Shown: positions 8,655 to 19,102, numbered from the stretch's first letter. The stretch: DNA of 64,000 nt from Nocardioides sp. Root682 (GCF_001427795.1 NZ_LMHJ01000003.1:1088507-1152506), one strand, 5' to 3'. Notes: a model not told the origin generated them from the letters alone. Program-made: numbers and translations.

Positions 8655-9293
8655 TCAGGCGTCCCTGAACACCCCGTGGAGCGCCTTGCCGATGAAGGCG
8701 CCGAGGTCGTCCGGGGCCCAGTCGTTGGCGGGGTCGAGGACCGAACGCACTGCCGACTCACAAGTTGCCAGGAAGAGGTCGATGAGCACCGGGAGCTTCC
8801 GGTCCAGGTCCTCCGTCTGCCACCAGTGCTCCATGGCCGGTCGGATCCACTCCACGGTCCGAGCCTGGACGAGGGCCTTCCCGGCACGGAAGCGCTCGGC
8901 GATGGCCGGGTCGGGCTCGCCCGCGAAGATGAGGCGCCAGGTGTCGGGGGTGTCCGTGGCGGCGTGGAGCAGTGCCCGGAACCCGTCGACGAAGGCCTGT
9001 TCGGGATCGTCGGCATTCGCGGAGCTGTGCAGCGCCGTGAAGATCGAGTCGACCAGGGCTCCGGTCTCTCGGTCGAGGAGGGCGTCGACCAGCTCGACCC
9101 GGTCGGCGAAGCACGCGTAGACGACGGGTCGGGTGACCCCCATGGCCGTGGCCACTGAGCCCACGGTGACAGCGCCGATCCCGTCCCGCACGGCGATGGT
9201 CAGGGCTGCGTCGAGGACATGGGGGCGTCGGCGTTCCGGTCCGAGGTGCGCGGCGCGCTGCCGTCCGTCGCGGGTCGTCGTGCTGGAGGACAT
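8655..9293 (-). CDS. TetR family transcriptional regulator (divergent from acyl-CoA dehydrogenase)
   Basis: This 212-residue protein has a TetR helix-turn-helix in the segment GIGAVTVGSVATAMGVTRPVVYACFADRVEL (about residues 36-66) and a helical C-terminal domain. It is divergent from the acyl-CoA dehydrogenase-like gene at 9397 across a 103-base gap holding a repeated, partly palindromic motif, so it probably regulates that gene. It shares no obvious close identity with the other TetR in this cluster. Confidence 0.9.
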   Translation of the reverse strand: MSSSTTTRDGRQRAAHLGPERRRPHVLDAALTIAVRDGIGAVTVGSVATAMGVTRPVVYACFADRVELVDALLDRETGALVDSIFTALHSSANADDPEQAFVDGFRALLHAATDTPDTWRLIFAGEPDPAIAERFRAGKALVQARTVEWIRPAMEHWWQTEDLDRKLPVLIDLFLATCESAVRSVLDPANDWAPDDLGAFIGKALHGVFRDA

Positions 9294-9314
9294 GGGCCGA
9301 GCGTAGGCGATCCG

Positions 9315-9348
9315 GCAATTTCCTGCATAGATGTAGCAATTTCCTACA
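9315..9348. promoter_or_regulatory. Candidate TetR operator: two 13-bp direct repeats 21 bp apart
   Basis: GCAATTTCCTGCA (9315-9327) and GCAATTTCCTACA (9336-9348) differ at one base and repeat at 21 bp, two helical turns. The second lies in the palindrome TGTAG-N7-CTACA (9332-9348). The site is centred between the divergent TetR and acyl-CoA dehydrogenase genes. Its assignment to that TetR is inferred from position. Confidence 0.55.
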
Positions 9349-9396
9349 CGAGTGTATTAATCTGGCTCCGCCCCTTCCCGGACGGAGAGATTTCTG

Positions 9397-11256
9397 ATGA
9401 GCCTGTTCAACCCGCACAAGCCCGACTTCAGCGAGTTCGATGCGGAGACGCAGCGGATCTTCGAGGCGACCATCGCCTTCTTCGAAGGCAAGGGCAAGGG
9501 GTGGCTGCTCCAGCAGGACCGCGACCGGGTCTGGTTCGACGAGTTCCTCGACTTCCAGAAGAAGGAGAAGGTCTTCGCGACCCTGCTGACCCCGTCGGCG
9601 CAGGCCGAGGGTGACCCGAACAAGCGGTGGGACGAGGCCCGCGTCACCAAGTACAGCCAGATCCTCGGCTTCTACGGCATGTCGTACTGGTACGTCTGGC
9701 AGGTCACGATCCTCGGCCTGGGGCCGATCTGGCAGAGCGGCAACGAGGCGGTCAAGCGCAGGGCAGCCCAACTGCTCGACGACGGCGAGATCTTCGCGTT
9801 CGGCCTGTCGGAGCGCGACCACGGCGCCGACGTCTACACCTCCGACATGGTGCTCACCCCGGACGGCAAGGGCGGCTACCGGGCCAACGGCGGAAAGTAC
9901 TACATCGGCAACGGCAACAAGGCCGGCATGGTGTCGGTCTTCGGCCGCGTCGAGGGCCTGTCGACCGGTCCGAAGACCCAGGACGGCTACGTCTTCTTCG
10001 TCGCCGACAGCAAGCACAAGGCGTACAAGCTCCGCAAGAACGTCGTCAACTCGCAGATCTACGTCGCTGCCTTCGACCTCGAGGACTACCCGGTCCGCGA
10101 GGAGGACATCATCCACGTCGGTTCCGAGGCCTTCGACGCGGCGATCAACACCGTCAATGTGGGCAAGTTCAACATCGGCTTCGGTGCCGTCGGTGCCACC
10201 CAGCACATCTGGCACGAAGGCCTCACCCACGCCGACAACCGGGTGCTCTTCGACACCAAGGTCACCGACTTCGCGCAGGTGCGTGCCAACTTCACCGAGA
10301 GCTGGGTCCGCCTGCAGGCGATGGACCTCTACTCGGAACGAGCCGTCGACTACATGCGCTCCGCCGCTGCCGACGACCGCCGCTACCTGCTCTTCGACGC
10401 CATCGAGAAGATGACCGTCAGCCGTCAGGGCGCCCACATCTACGAGCTCATCGCCGACTGCATCGCCGCTCGCGGCTTCGAGAACGACATGTACTACCCG
10501 GTCGGCGCGATCGCGATGATGGGCCTGCCCCGCCTCGAGGGCACCGTCCACCTCAACATGGCGCTGTCCCTGAAGTTCCTGCAGGGCTACATCTTCAGCC
10601 CGACCGACGCGAGCCTGGCGCTGCTCGCGGTCCGCGGAAAGGCCGGCAAGGTTCCCGACGCAGCGTTCACCCCGGCGTTCAAGGCCGCGCGTGCCGCGAT
10701 CCGTGCCGCCAAGCCGATCGGTGCCCGGCTCGCAGCGGCCTCGCCCGAGCTGCCCCCACGTCGCCGCGACACCGCGGACGACACGTACCTGTGGAACCAG
10801 GGGCCGACCGCGGGCCTGAGCAAGGTCGTCTTCCACGACTGGCGTGCGGTGTACGCCGAGTGGGCGCACCTGCCGAACGTGAAGCTGTTGCTGGAACAGG
10901 TCGACGCGTTCCAGGCGCTGCTGGGCACGACGCCGCTGAGCAAAGAGCAGATGCGCGACCTCGACCTGCTGCTGGTCGTGGGGGACATCTTCACCACCGT
11001 CGCGTACGGCGACCTCATCCTCCAGCAGTCCAGGATCTCGAGCATCGACGACGACCTGGTCGACAGCATCTTCGAGGTGCTGGTCGGTGACGTTTCTGCC
11101 CATGCGCTGACGCTGACCCGGAAACCGTCGCTGACCAACGCCCAGGTGAAGGGTGCCAACGCGATCCAGCGTCGTCCCGCCTTCGATGCCGGGCGCTCCG
11201 AGCGGGTGTGGGCCGACGCTCGTGCCACTGCCGGCACCTACTCGATGAACCCGTGA
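9397..11256 (+). CDS. Acyl-CoA dehydrogenase/oxidase family flavoprotein
   Basis: This 619-residue protein has the acyl-CoA dehydrogenase core: FAFGLSERDHGADVYTSDM corresponds to the FAD- and substrate-binding beta domain, and helical regions follow. At 619 residues it is far longer than standard dehydrogenases (about 380) and closer to acyl-CoA oxidases or long-chain dehydrogenases. It probably introduces a double bond into an acyl-CoA thioester. The MpaB-like gene follows after 8 bases, so the two form an operon under the divergent TetR. The catalytic base could not be assigned with confidence. Confidence 0.8.
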   Translation: MSLFNPHKPDFSEFDAETQRIFEATIAFFEGKGKGWLLQQDRDRVWFDEFLDFQKKEKVFATLLTPSAQAEGDPNKRWDEARVTKYSQILGFYGMSYWYVWQVTILGLGPIWQSGNEAVKRRAAQLLDDGEIFAFGLSERDHGADVYTSDMVLTPDGKGGYRANGGKYYIGNGNKAGMVSVFGRVEGLSTGPKTQDGYVFFVADSKHKAYKLRKNVVNSQIYVAAFDLEDYPVREEDIIHVGSEAFDAAINTVNVGKFNIGFGAVGATQHIWHEGLTHADNRVLFDTKVTDFAQVRANFTESWVRLQAMDLYSERAVDYMRSAAADDRRYLLFDAIEKMTVSRQGAHIYELIADCIAARGFENDMYYPVGAIAMMGLPRLEGTVHLNMALSLKFLQGYIFSPTDASLALLAVRGKAGKVPDAAFTPAFKAARAAIRAAKPIGARLAAASPELPPRRRDTADDTYLWNQGPTAGLSKVVFHDWRAVYAEWAHLPNVKLLLEQVDAFQALLGTTPLSKEQMRDLDLLLVVGDIFTTVAYGDLILQQSRISSIDDDLVDSIFEVLVGDVSAHALTLTRKPSLTNAQVKGANAIQRRPAFDAGRSERVWADARATAGTYSMNP

Positions 11257-11264
11257 GGACTCCC

Positions 11265-12329
11265 ATGACGAAGCACAAGGCCAGCCGCGAGATCACGCCC
11301 CACGAGGACTACGGGTTCTTCGGCCCGGACTCGGTCACCCGGAAGGTGTGGGGCCACCCCACGACGCCGCTGATGGGCATCGTTCGTGCCGTCACGATCG
11401 AGGAGCTCGACCCCAACCTCCTCGCCGCTGTGCACAACACCGGTGCGAACTACGACCGGCTCGACACCCGCTACGCCCGGACGGTCCAGTACTTCGCCGC
11501 GGTCGCGTTCGCCGACAGCCGCAGCGTCTCGAAGATGGCCGACGTCCTCGTCAAGATCCACTCCAAGGCCATCGGCATCGAGCCGGTCAGCGGCAACCGG
11601 TACGACGCCAACGACCCGGACTCCCAGCTGTGGATCCTGGTCACGGGCTGGCACTCGGTGCTCACCGCCTACGAGATGTTCGGTCCCGGCAAGCTCAGCG
11701 ACGCCGAGGTCGAGGAGTTCTGGGCCGAGTGCGCCATCGCGGCGGAGTTCCAGACCTGCGACCCGACGGCGGTCCCCCGCTCGCGGGAGGAGGTCCGGGC
11801 CTACTTCGAGGCATGGCGCCCGAAGCTGGCCGCCAGCGAGGCCACCCAGCGGATGATGCACCACCTGCTGAATGGCGCGAACGAGGTCGTCCCGCGCGGG
11901 GGACTGGTCGGGCTGAGTCGACCCGTGGCGAACTGGTTGCTCCGCAAGGGGACGATCGCGACCCTGCCGCGACACATGCGCCGGCTCGCCGACATCCGGC
12001 AGTCGCGCGTCACGGACGTCCTGGTCACCCTGGTCCTGCGGGTGATGATGGCAGTCCTCCACCGGAGCCGACCGCTGCAGCGATGGATCCTCGGCATGCT
12101 GGCGCCGAAGACCCTGCCGATCGTCGAGCCGTACTGGCAGGGAATCCCGCCCGTGAACCCGGTGGTGCTCACACCTGCCGAGGCGCGAGAGCGCTACGGC
12201 TACCTCAAGCCCGCAGAGGCGCACCTCGAGCTCCGGGTTCGTCAGCATGCGCGCGTGTTCGACGACCACCTGGCACCCAGCGACGAGGGGCTGATCGAGT
12301 CGCAGCCCATCCTCGGTGCGCTCGGCTAG
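11265..12329 (+). CDS. Oxygenase MpaB/DUF2236 family protein
   Basis: The ATG at 11265 is preceded by GAGG at 11255-11258 with 6-base spacing, giving 354 residues. HEDYGFFGPDSVTRKVWGHPTTPLMGIVRA near the N-terminus and conserved HxxL-type helices match the DUF2236 family, which includes MpaB of mycophenolic acid synthesis and latex-clearing protein; members bind heme and oxidise hydrophobic substrates. It is probably cotranscribed with the acyl-CoA dehydrogenase-like gene. Its substrate is unknown; the neighbouring P450 suggests lipid or terpenoid oxidation. Confidence 0.8.
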   Translation: MTKHKASREITPHEDYGFFGPDSVTRKVWGHPTTPLMGIVRAVTIEELDPNLLAAVHNTGANYDRLDTRYARTVQYFAAVAFADSRSVSKMADVLVKIHSKAIGIEPVSGNRYDANDPDSQLWILVTGWHSVLTAYEMFGPGKLSDAEVEEFWAECAIAAEFQTCDPTAVPRSREEVRAYFEAWRPKLAASEATQRMMHHLLNGANEVVPRGGLVGLSRPVANWLLRKGTIATLPRHMRRLADIRQSRVTDVLVTLVLRVMMAVLHRSRPLQRWILGMLAPKTLPIVEPYWQGIPPVNPVVLTPAEARERYGYLKPAEAHLELRVRQHARVFDDHLAPSDEGLIESQPILGALG

Positions 12330-12428
12330 GACCCAGCGGGTGACGCAGCGGTGACCTCCGGATGAAGTCTCGCTACGTCGACCTCCGCGAGGCCGGACGG
12401 GGGCCGGAACCCACCTAGCCTCGGGCAG

Positions 12429-13288
12429 GTGGACTCTCCCCGGACCGCCGGCCGCCTCGTCGCGGCGCTCGCCACTTGCGTCGGGCTGTGGTGCGCGCTG
12501 CTTGCCTGGCGCTGGGAGTGGTTCATCGACCTGCGGGTCTACGAGCTCGGCGCGAGCGCCCTGTTCCGGGGCGACCTCTACGACGTCCGCTTCCATGTCG
12601 CCGACCTGCCGTTCACCTACCCGCCGTTCGCCGCGGTGCTGATGCTGCCGGTGTCAGTAATGCCGTTGTGGTTCACGGCCGGGCTCTGGTCGGCTGCGTG
12701 CGTGCTCGTGCTGGCGTGGGTCATCAACGCGACGCTCAAGGCTTGCGGGGCGACGTACCCAGCCCTGGTCGTGCCGATCGTGACGGCCGTCGCGCTGCTG
12801 AGCCAGCCCGTCTGGTCGACCCTGTCCTACGGCCAGGTCAACCTCTTCCTGATGGCCGCGATCCTGGCCGACGTCCTGCGACCCGGGCGGCGGCACTGGC
12901 CGTGGCCATGGCCACCCTCGGCATGGTGCTCGCTTCGCCGATCTCCTGGGACCACCACTGGGTCTGGTTCGTGCCCCTCACGCTGGCGCTGTGGCTCAGC
13001 GACCTTCCGCGGGCCCGCGTGGTCGCGGGCGCCGTGGTCGTCGTCGCGGCCTCACGCGCGATCTGGTGGGCACCGTTCCGCAACGGCGTCGAGTACGACT
13101 GGAACCTCTGGCAGGGGCTCTCCGGCAACCTCTACGTGCTGACCGCGATAGCGGTAATCCTGTGCGGACTCGGGTGGGGACTCCGCTCAGAACGTGATGC
13201 CGCGAGCGGCGAACCGGCTCTTGACGGCGGCGGCGAACGCGGGGCCGTCGGCCAGCGCTTCGGCGTACGTCGTGGCCGCAGCGGCTGA
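12429..13288 (+). pseudogene. GT87-family mannosyltransferase with internal deletion and frameshift
   Basis: Two reading frames make up one broken gene. The first, from GTG 12429, encodes a typical GT87 membrane glycosyltransferase N-terminus (DLRVYELGASALFRGDLYD, then LPFTYPPFAAVLMLP) up to about LADVLRPGRR near 12890. The second, in another frame, continues with LGMVLASPISWDHHWVWFVP, a region normally near residue 300 of a roughly 400-residue protein, and runs to 13288. Only about 285 residues remain, so roughly 100-150 residues and the frame are lost. Intact members move mannose from polyprenyl-phosphate-mannose to cell-envelope acceptors. The 3' end overlaps the convergent protease by about 100 bases. 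Confidence 0.75.
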
Positions 13289-14233
13289 GAAGGACGTGTC
13301 GGGCGCGTAGTCGAACTGCGAGGCGATCAGCGTCCGGTCCCAGTCGCGCGTCGTGCCGCCGAGCGTCACGTAGTCGTTGCGGATCTCCCACAGCGCCTGG
13401 GACCAGATCTGTCCGTCGTGGTGGACCTGGTCGGTCTTGTCGGCAACGGTCAGGTTCGTGTGGAAGCTGCGGATGCAGTGCGGCGCGTTCGTGTACGACG
13501 TCGCGTCCCAGTCCATCGGGCACGACGGGTCAGCCGCGACCGGCCAGCCATTGGCGTCGGCCGCGTCGAGCCCGACGGTCACCGCGAGGTAGTCGCCGAA
13601 GGACTCACCGATCGAACCGGCCTCGAGGCTCTGGCCGTAGCCGGGGACCTGCGACTGGTGAACCGCGTGGCCGTACTCGTGGACGATCACCTCGGCGTCC
13701 TCGGCGTCGTCGACCCCGCCCTTGCCCAACCGCACCCGGAAGGGCTTGTCGGTCTGGTAGCTGTTGTCGCCGCCGTACTGGTTGATCTTCACGGAGAACG
13801 GCGCGTGGAGGATGTTGTCGAAGCCGAGGGACTGCAGGTACTCCTGCGCCTGGTTGACCCAGAAGTACGCCATCACCTGCTCGAACTGGTCCTGCGAACG
13901 GTCGTAGCGGAACGTGTTGGTGCGGCTGAAGGCGGGCGTGCCGGTGCTCGACTCCACCGTGACCCACGCACCGCGCAGGTAGCCCGAGCCGTCGAGGTTG
14001 CGCAGCTGCGCGTCGGCGTACGCGCTGTCCGGTACAGCGGCCGCGGAGTCCTTCTGGTCGGTCAGTCCCTGGTCGTTGCTCGACTGGACGGGGTTGACCA
14101 TGAAGATGCGGCCCGTGCCGGTGTCGCTGTTGCTGCCGCCCTTGTCCGCTTCGGCCGGCCCGGTCGCGACCAGGGCTCCGACCAACGACAACGCACCCAC
14201 CGACACCACTGCTGACTGACGCAACCAACTCAC
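13187..14233 (-). CDS. Secreted zinc metalloprotease (gluzincin, M4/M36-like)
   Basis: The 348-residue product has a signal peptide (first 29 residues, ending GPAEA) and a catalytic HEYGH helix followed about 20 residues later by GESFGDY, the third zinc-ligand glutamate region of gluzincins. The start is GTG 14233, because a perfect AGGAGG at 14240-14245 lies 6 bases upstream; an upstream ATG at 14272 would put that site inside the gene. It lacks the long propeptide of many thermolysins, and whether it is M4 or M36 is uncertain. It probably acts outside the cell as a peptidase. Confidence 0.8.
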   Translation of the reverse strand: MSWLRQSAVVSVGALSLVGALVATGPAEADKGGSNSDTGTGRIFMVNPVQSSNDQGLTDQKDSAAAVPDSAYADAQLRNLDGSGYLRGAWVTVESSTGTPAFSRTNTFRYDRSQDQFEQVMAYFWVNQAQEYLQSLGFDNILHAPFSVKINQYGGDNSYQTDKPFRVRLGKGGVDDAEDAEVIVHEYGHAVHQSQVPGYGQSLEAGSIGESFGDYLAVTVGLDAADANGWPVAADPSCPMDWDATSYTNAPHCIRSFHTNLTVADKTDQVHHDGQIWSQALWEIRNDYVTLGGTTRDWDRTLIASQFDYAPDTSFSAAAATTYAEALADGPAFAAAVKSRFAARGITF

Positions 14234-14302
14234 GAGGGACCTCCTGCTGGACTCCGGGACGACCTTCCGCACAGTACGCCGGTCAGGCCCCCGGCGTCGC
14301 CG

Positions 14303-14689
14303 TCACCAGGCGTGCCATTCGCCCGGTCTGGACCAGTCGCCCTCGAAGACGTGAGTCCTGATCCGTTGCAGGAGGCCGTTCGACACGGCGACCTGCGCGC
14401 CCTGGCGCGACGCGTGAATCTCCTCGTCGCCGACGGGTCGGGCGCCCGTGTTGGTCATCACCGAGACTGGACGCCCGTGGGTGTCCAGACGGATCACGAC
14501 GGCGCGCGGAATCGTCGCTGAGAGGTTCCCGCCCGCCGCCGTGGCAGGTGCCAGTGCCTGGTGGGTGGCAACGGGTGCACTGCGGACCTGGGCGACTGGC
14601 GCGTCGTCCCGGGCAAGCGTCCACTGGCTACCGCCGGCGGCAATGGCCACTGCCAGGCAGCCGGAAGCGAAGGTCCATCGTGGCGTCAT
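14303..14689 (-). CDS. Small exported protein of unknown function
   Basis: The 128-residue product has an N-terminal hydrophobic segment (about residues 7-20) followed by an Ala/Pro/Val-rich linker, then a compact domain containing PRAVVIRLDTHGRPVSVMTNTG and ending in a Trp-rich WSRPGEWHAW. It looks exported or membrane-anchored. I do not recognise the family. It lies between the metalloprotease and the SemiSWEET-like pair, all on the minus strand. Confidence 0.55.
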   Translation of the reverse strand: MTPRWTFASGCLAVAIAAGGSQWTLARDDAPVAQVRSAPVATHQALAPATAAGGNLSATIPRAVVIRLDTHGRPVSVMTNTGARPVGDEEIHASRQGAQVAVSNGLLQRIRTHVFEGDWSRPGEWHAW

Positions 14690-14734
14690 CGCGCGTCCCG
14701 TCCCTGGGTGCGCAGCGGGCCCTGCGCACTGACC

Positions 14735-15049
14735 TCATCGGCCGGACGGGTTGCGCTCCTGAGCAGATGGGTCCGGCGGCTCAGAGCGGCGGCCGCTGGC
14801 CAGTCGCAGCGCGAGGATCGCCGCGCAGACCGGGGTGATCACCAGGTTGGGCAGCAGGATCGGCATCAGGCCGTTCGCGGCGCCGTACACGATCCAGGCG
14901 ACGCCCTGAACCGTCGCGATGGTCCAGGTCCACACGCTCAAGCCGCTCATCGCCTGCGCGTCGTGGCGCTTGTCGATGGTGTGGCGGGCATGGGGCAGGA
15001 ACTGTGCGACGTCGATGACGCCGACCAGCCACCCGAGGGCAAGGCTCAC
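14735..15049 (-). CDS. SemiSWEET/PQ-loop-like small membrane protein, second of a tandem pair
   Basis: This 104-residue protein has three predicted transmembrane segments in the SemiSWEET pattern: LALGWLVGVIDVAQFLPHAR, then SGLSVWTWTIATVQGVAWIV, then LPNLVITPVCAAILALRL. The first helix has LPH where the sister protein has APQ, so the PQ motif is altered. The start is the GTG at 15047-15049, overlapping the stop of the upstream sister gene (GTGA). SemiSWEETs are half-size sugar transporters that work as dimers; this pair could form a heterodimer. Confidence 0.65.
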   Translation of the reverse strand: MSLALGWLVGVIDVAQFLPHARHTIDKRHDAQAMSGLSVWTWTIATVQGVAWIVYGAANGLMPILLPNLVITPVCAAILALRLASGRRSEPPDPSAQERNPSGR

Positions 15050-15318
15050 GCGGCTCTCCGTCTCGACCGCTGGAGCATGCCGAAGATGAGGGTCGCGCAG
15101 GCCAGGTTGGTCACACCGGCCACCACCACTGGCAGTGCGTGGGCATGGCTTCCGTAGACCACCAGCAGGGCGTTGAAAACCACCGCGATCGCGTACGCCG
15201 ACGCGCTGATCCCCGCGAGTGCCGTGACGTCGTGACGCAGCCGGACCACCCGAGCAGCCTGCGGGGCCCACATGCTGGCGGAGCCCACGGCGCCGACGTA
15301 CCCGATGGCCTCGAACAT
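15046..15318 (-). CDS. SemiSWEET/PQ-loop-like small membrane protein, first of a tandem pair
   Basis: The 90-residue product begins MFEAIGYVGAVGSASMWAPQ, with a PQ motif in the first helix, followed by two more helices (ALAGISASAYAIAVVFNALL and ALPVVVAGVTNLACATLIFG). This three-helix layout matches SemiSWEET sugar transporters. The ATG is at 15318. Its stop overlaps the GTG of the second PQ-loop-like gene, indicating coupled translation. Confidence 0.7.
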   Translation of the reverse strand: MFEAIGYVGAVGSASMWAPQAARVVRLRHDVTALAGISASAYAIAVVFNALLVVYGSHAHALPVVVAGVTNLACATLIFGMLQRSRRRAA

Positions 15319-15356
15319 GGGGCAAAGGGTGACACGGGGCCTCAAGGCCCGACTGG

Positions 15357-15941
15357 TCACTCCCTGGCGTTCTCCTCGCGGAGTCGCGGCTCGGTGCGGT
15401 TCTCCGGGCGGACGCCCATCTTGTCGGCGTAGAAGGCCCGCACGAAGTCCATGTCCTTGACGATGTCGTCGGACGGGCTGAAGGTCGGGCCCATGCCGAG
15501 GGTCCGGGTGGGGGAGTCGACGAAGCCCAGCGTGATCGGCAGCCCGGTCTGCTGGGAGATCCGGTAGAAGCCGGGCTTCCAGTACTCGCCCTTGCCGCGG
15601 GTGCCTTCGGCAGCGATGACGAGCAGGAAGGGGTCGTCTCCCTGGGCCTCCTCGAGCAGCGCCCGGATGGTGGCGCCGGGGTTCTTGCGGTCCAGCGGGA
15701 TGCCGCCGGTCTTGCGCATGAGCCACCCGATCGGTCCCTTGAAGAAGCTCTCCTTGATCAGGACCTGGGGGCTGCGGCCGTTCGACCAGGCGATCAGGAG
15801 CATGGCCACCCAGTCCCAGTTCGAGGTGTGCGGAGCGCCCACGAGGATCCCGGTCTGGGGTACCTCGCCCACGAGGCGCCACCTCGTCGTACGAAGTGCG
15901 CCGCGGGCGAAGGTGCGTCGAACCCTCATCTGGTGTGCCAT
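15357..15941 (-). CDS. PlsC-type 1-acyl-sn-glycerol-3-phosphate acyltransferase family protein
   Basis: The 194-residue protein has the acyltransferase HX4D catalytic motif in APHTSNWDWVAML and the EGTRGKGEYWKPGFY motif that binds the glycerol phosphate acceptor in the family. It probably acylates a lysophospholipid or a related polyol lipid at the membrane. It is shorter than classical PlsC (about 240 residues), as in many actinobacterial members. Substrate is unproven. Confidence 0.88.
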   Translation of the reverse strand: MAHQMRVRRTFARGALRTTRWRLVGEVPQTGILVGAPHTSNWDWVAMLLIAWSNGRSPQVLIKESFFKGPIGWLMRKTGGIPLDRKNPGATIRALLEEAQGDDPFLLVIAAEGTRGKGEYWKPGFYRISQQTGLPITLGFVDSPTRTLGMGPTFSPSDDIVKDMDFVRAFYADKMGVRPENRTEPRLREENARE

Positions 15942-16000
15942 GGCGTGACGCTATCGGCTCCGCACCAACACGACGTGCGGGGGGACTCGCCGAATCCAGT

Positions 16001-16015
16001 CTTGACTCATTCAAG
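16001..16015 (+). promoter_or_regulatory. Fur-type palindrome and promoter of furA-katG
   Basis: CTTGA-CTCAT-TCAAG is a perfect interrupted palindrome at 16001-16015. It contains a TTGACT -35 hexamer (16002-16007); CAGGAT at 16024-16029 can be the -10. It closely resembles the FurA operator/promoter in front of mycobacterial furA-katG. Autoregulation by FurA is inferred. Confidence 0.65.
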
Positions 16016-16036
16016 ATTAGTGGCAGGATGGTCGAC

Positions 16037-16471
16037 GTGACCGAGCGTGACATCCAGGCGGACTTCCAGCAGCAGCTGCGGGACGTCGCGCTCCGGGTCA
16101 CCCAGCCGCGGCTGGCCGTGCTGCAGGCCGTCCACGCCCATCCGCACGCCGACACCGAAGCCGTGATCGCTGCATCCCGGCTGCTGGTTCCCGACGTGTC
16201 GCACCAGGCGGTCTACGACTCGTTGCACACCCTCAGCGAGGCCGGACTCGTGCGCCGGATCAAGCCGGCCGGTTCGGTGGCGCGCTACGAGACCCGCACT
16301 GCCGACAACCATCACCACGTCGTGTGCCGGTCCTGTGGATCGATCGCCGACGTCGACTGCGCCGTCGGTCACGTGCCGTGCCTGACGGCCTCTGACTCCC
16401 ACGGCTTCGTCATCGACGAGGCCGAGGTCATCTACTGGGGCACCTGCCCCGACTGTTCCTCCCACACCTGA
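16037..16471 (+). CDS. furA: Fur family transcriptional regulator (FurA-like)
   Basis: This 144-residue Fur protein has the N-terminal winged helix (ALRVTQPRLAVLQAV, then SHQAVYDSLHTLSEAGLVRR), a metal-binding HHHVVC segment and two CxxC motifs (CRSC and CPDC). It sits directly before katG, as in mycobacteria and streptomycetes where FurA represses katG until oxidised. The start is uncertain: GTG 16037 fits a leaderless transcript because the ATG at 16028 overlaps the proposed -10. Confidence 0.88.
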   Translation: MTERDIQADFQQQLRDVALRVTQPRLAVLQAVHAHPHADTEAVIAASRLLVPDVSHQAVYDSLHTLSEAGLVRRIKPAGSVARYETRTADNHHHVVCRSCGSIADVDCAVGHVPCLTASDSHGFVIDEAEVIYWGTCPDCSSHT

Positions 16472-16495
16472 CCGAACACCCCCGAAAGGTTGAGC

Positions 16496-18703
<2,208 letters not shown>

Positions 18704-18724
18704 TCCAGCACTGATCCGACACCA

Positions 18725-18764
18725 GCACGAGGCCGCCCCGATCGGGGCGGCCTTCGTGCGTTTT
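18725..18764 (+). terminator. Intrinsic terminator of furA-katG
   Basis: GCACGA-GGCCGCCCCG and CGGGGCGGCC-TTCGTGC form a long GC-rich stem at 18725-18759, with one unpaired T, followed by TTTT at 18761-18764. It sits 21 bases after the katG stop. Confidence 0.9.
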
Positions 18765-18790
18765 CAGCACCAGCCCGGCAGGATGAACCC

Positions 18791-19102
18791 ATGAGTGACG
18801 CGCCCGACAACAGCGGCATCGACTACGTCCACGCCCCCGAGCGGCACCGCTACGAGATCCGCGACGGCGAGACGCTCGTGGGCTTCACGCAGTACCGGCT
18901 GCCGGACGACGTCCACGTGGACTTCGTGCACACCGAGGTCGACGACGCGTACGGCGGCCGTGGACTGGCCGGCGAGCTGGTGGCCTTCGCCCTCGCCGAC
19001 GTGCGGGCGCGGGACATGCGGATCATCCCGCACTGCCCCTATGTCGCGAAGTGGATCACCAAGCACCCCGAGTACGACGACATCACCGACCTGCCCGCAT
19101 GA
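18791..19102 (+). CDS. Small GNAT-like N-acetyltransferase (YidJ/NATD1 type)
   Basis: The 103-residue protein is a compact GNAT fold: an N-terminal RYEIRDGETLVGFTQYRL strand pair, FVHTEVDDAYGGRGLAGELV containing the acetyl-CoA binding loop, and RIIPHCPYVAKWITKHPEY at the end. It belongs to the short YidJ/NATD1-like group, whose substrates are mostly unknown. Its stop overlaps the ATG of the next gene (ATGA). Confidence 0.88.
   Translation: MSDAPDNSGIDYVHAPERHRYEIRDGETLVGFTQYRLPDDVHVDFVHTEVDDAYGGRGLAGELVAFALADVRARDMRIIPHCPYVAKWITKHPEYDDITDLPA

Noticed and set aside
8758..11103. A 781-codon minus-strand open frame antisense to the acyl-CoA dehydrogenase
   Set aside because: It runs over the conserved acyl-CoA dehydrogenase and the TetR gene, with no domain and no plausible start site.
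13288..13290. Frameshift in GT87 as a programmed recoding event
   Set aside because: A slippery site was not seen, and about 100-150 residues are missing as well, so decay by deletion explains the gene better.
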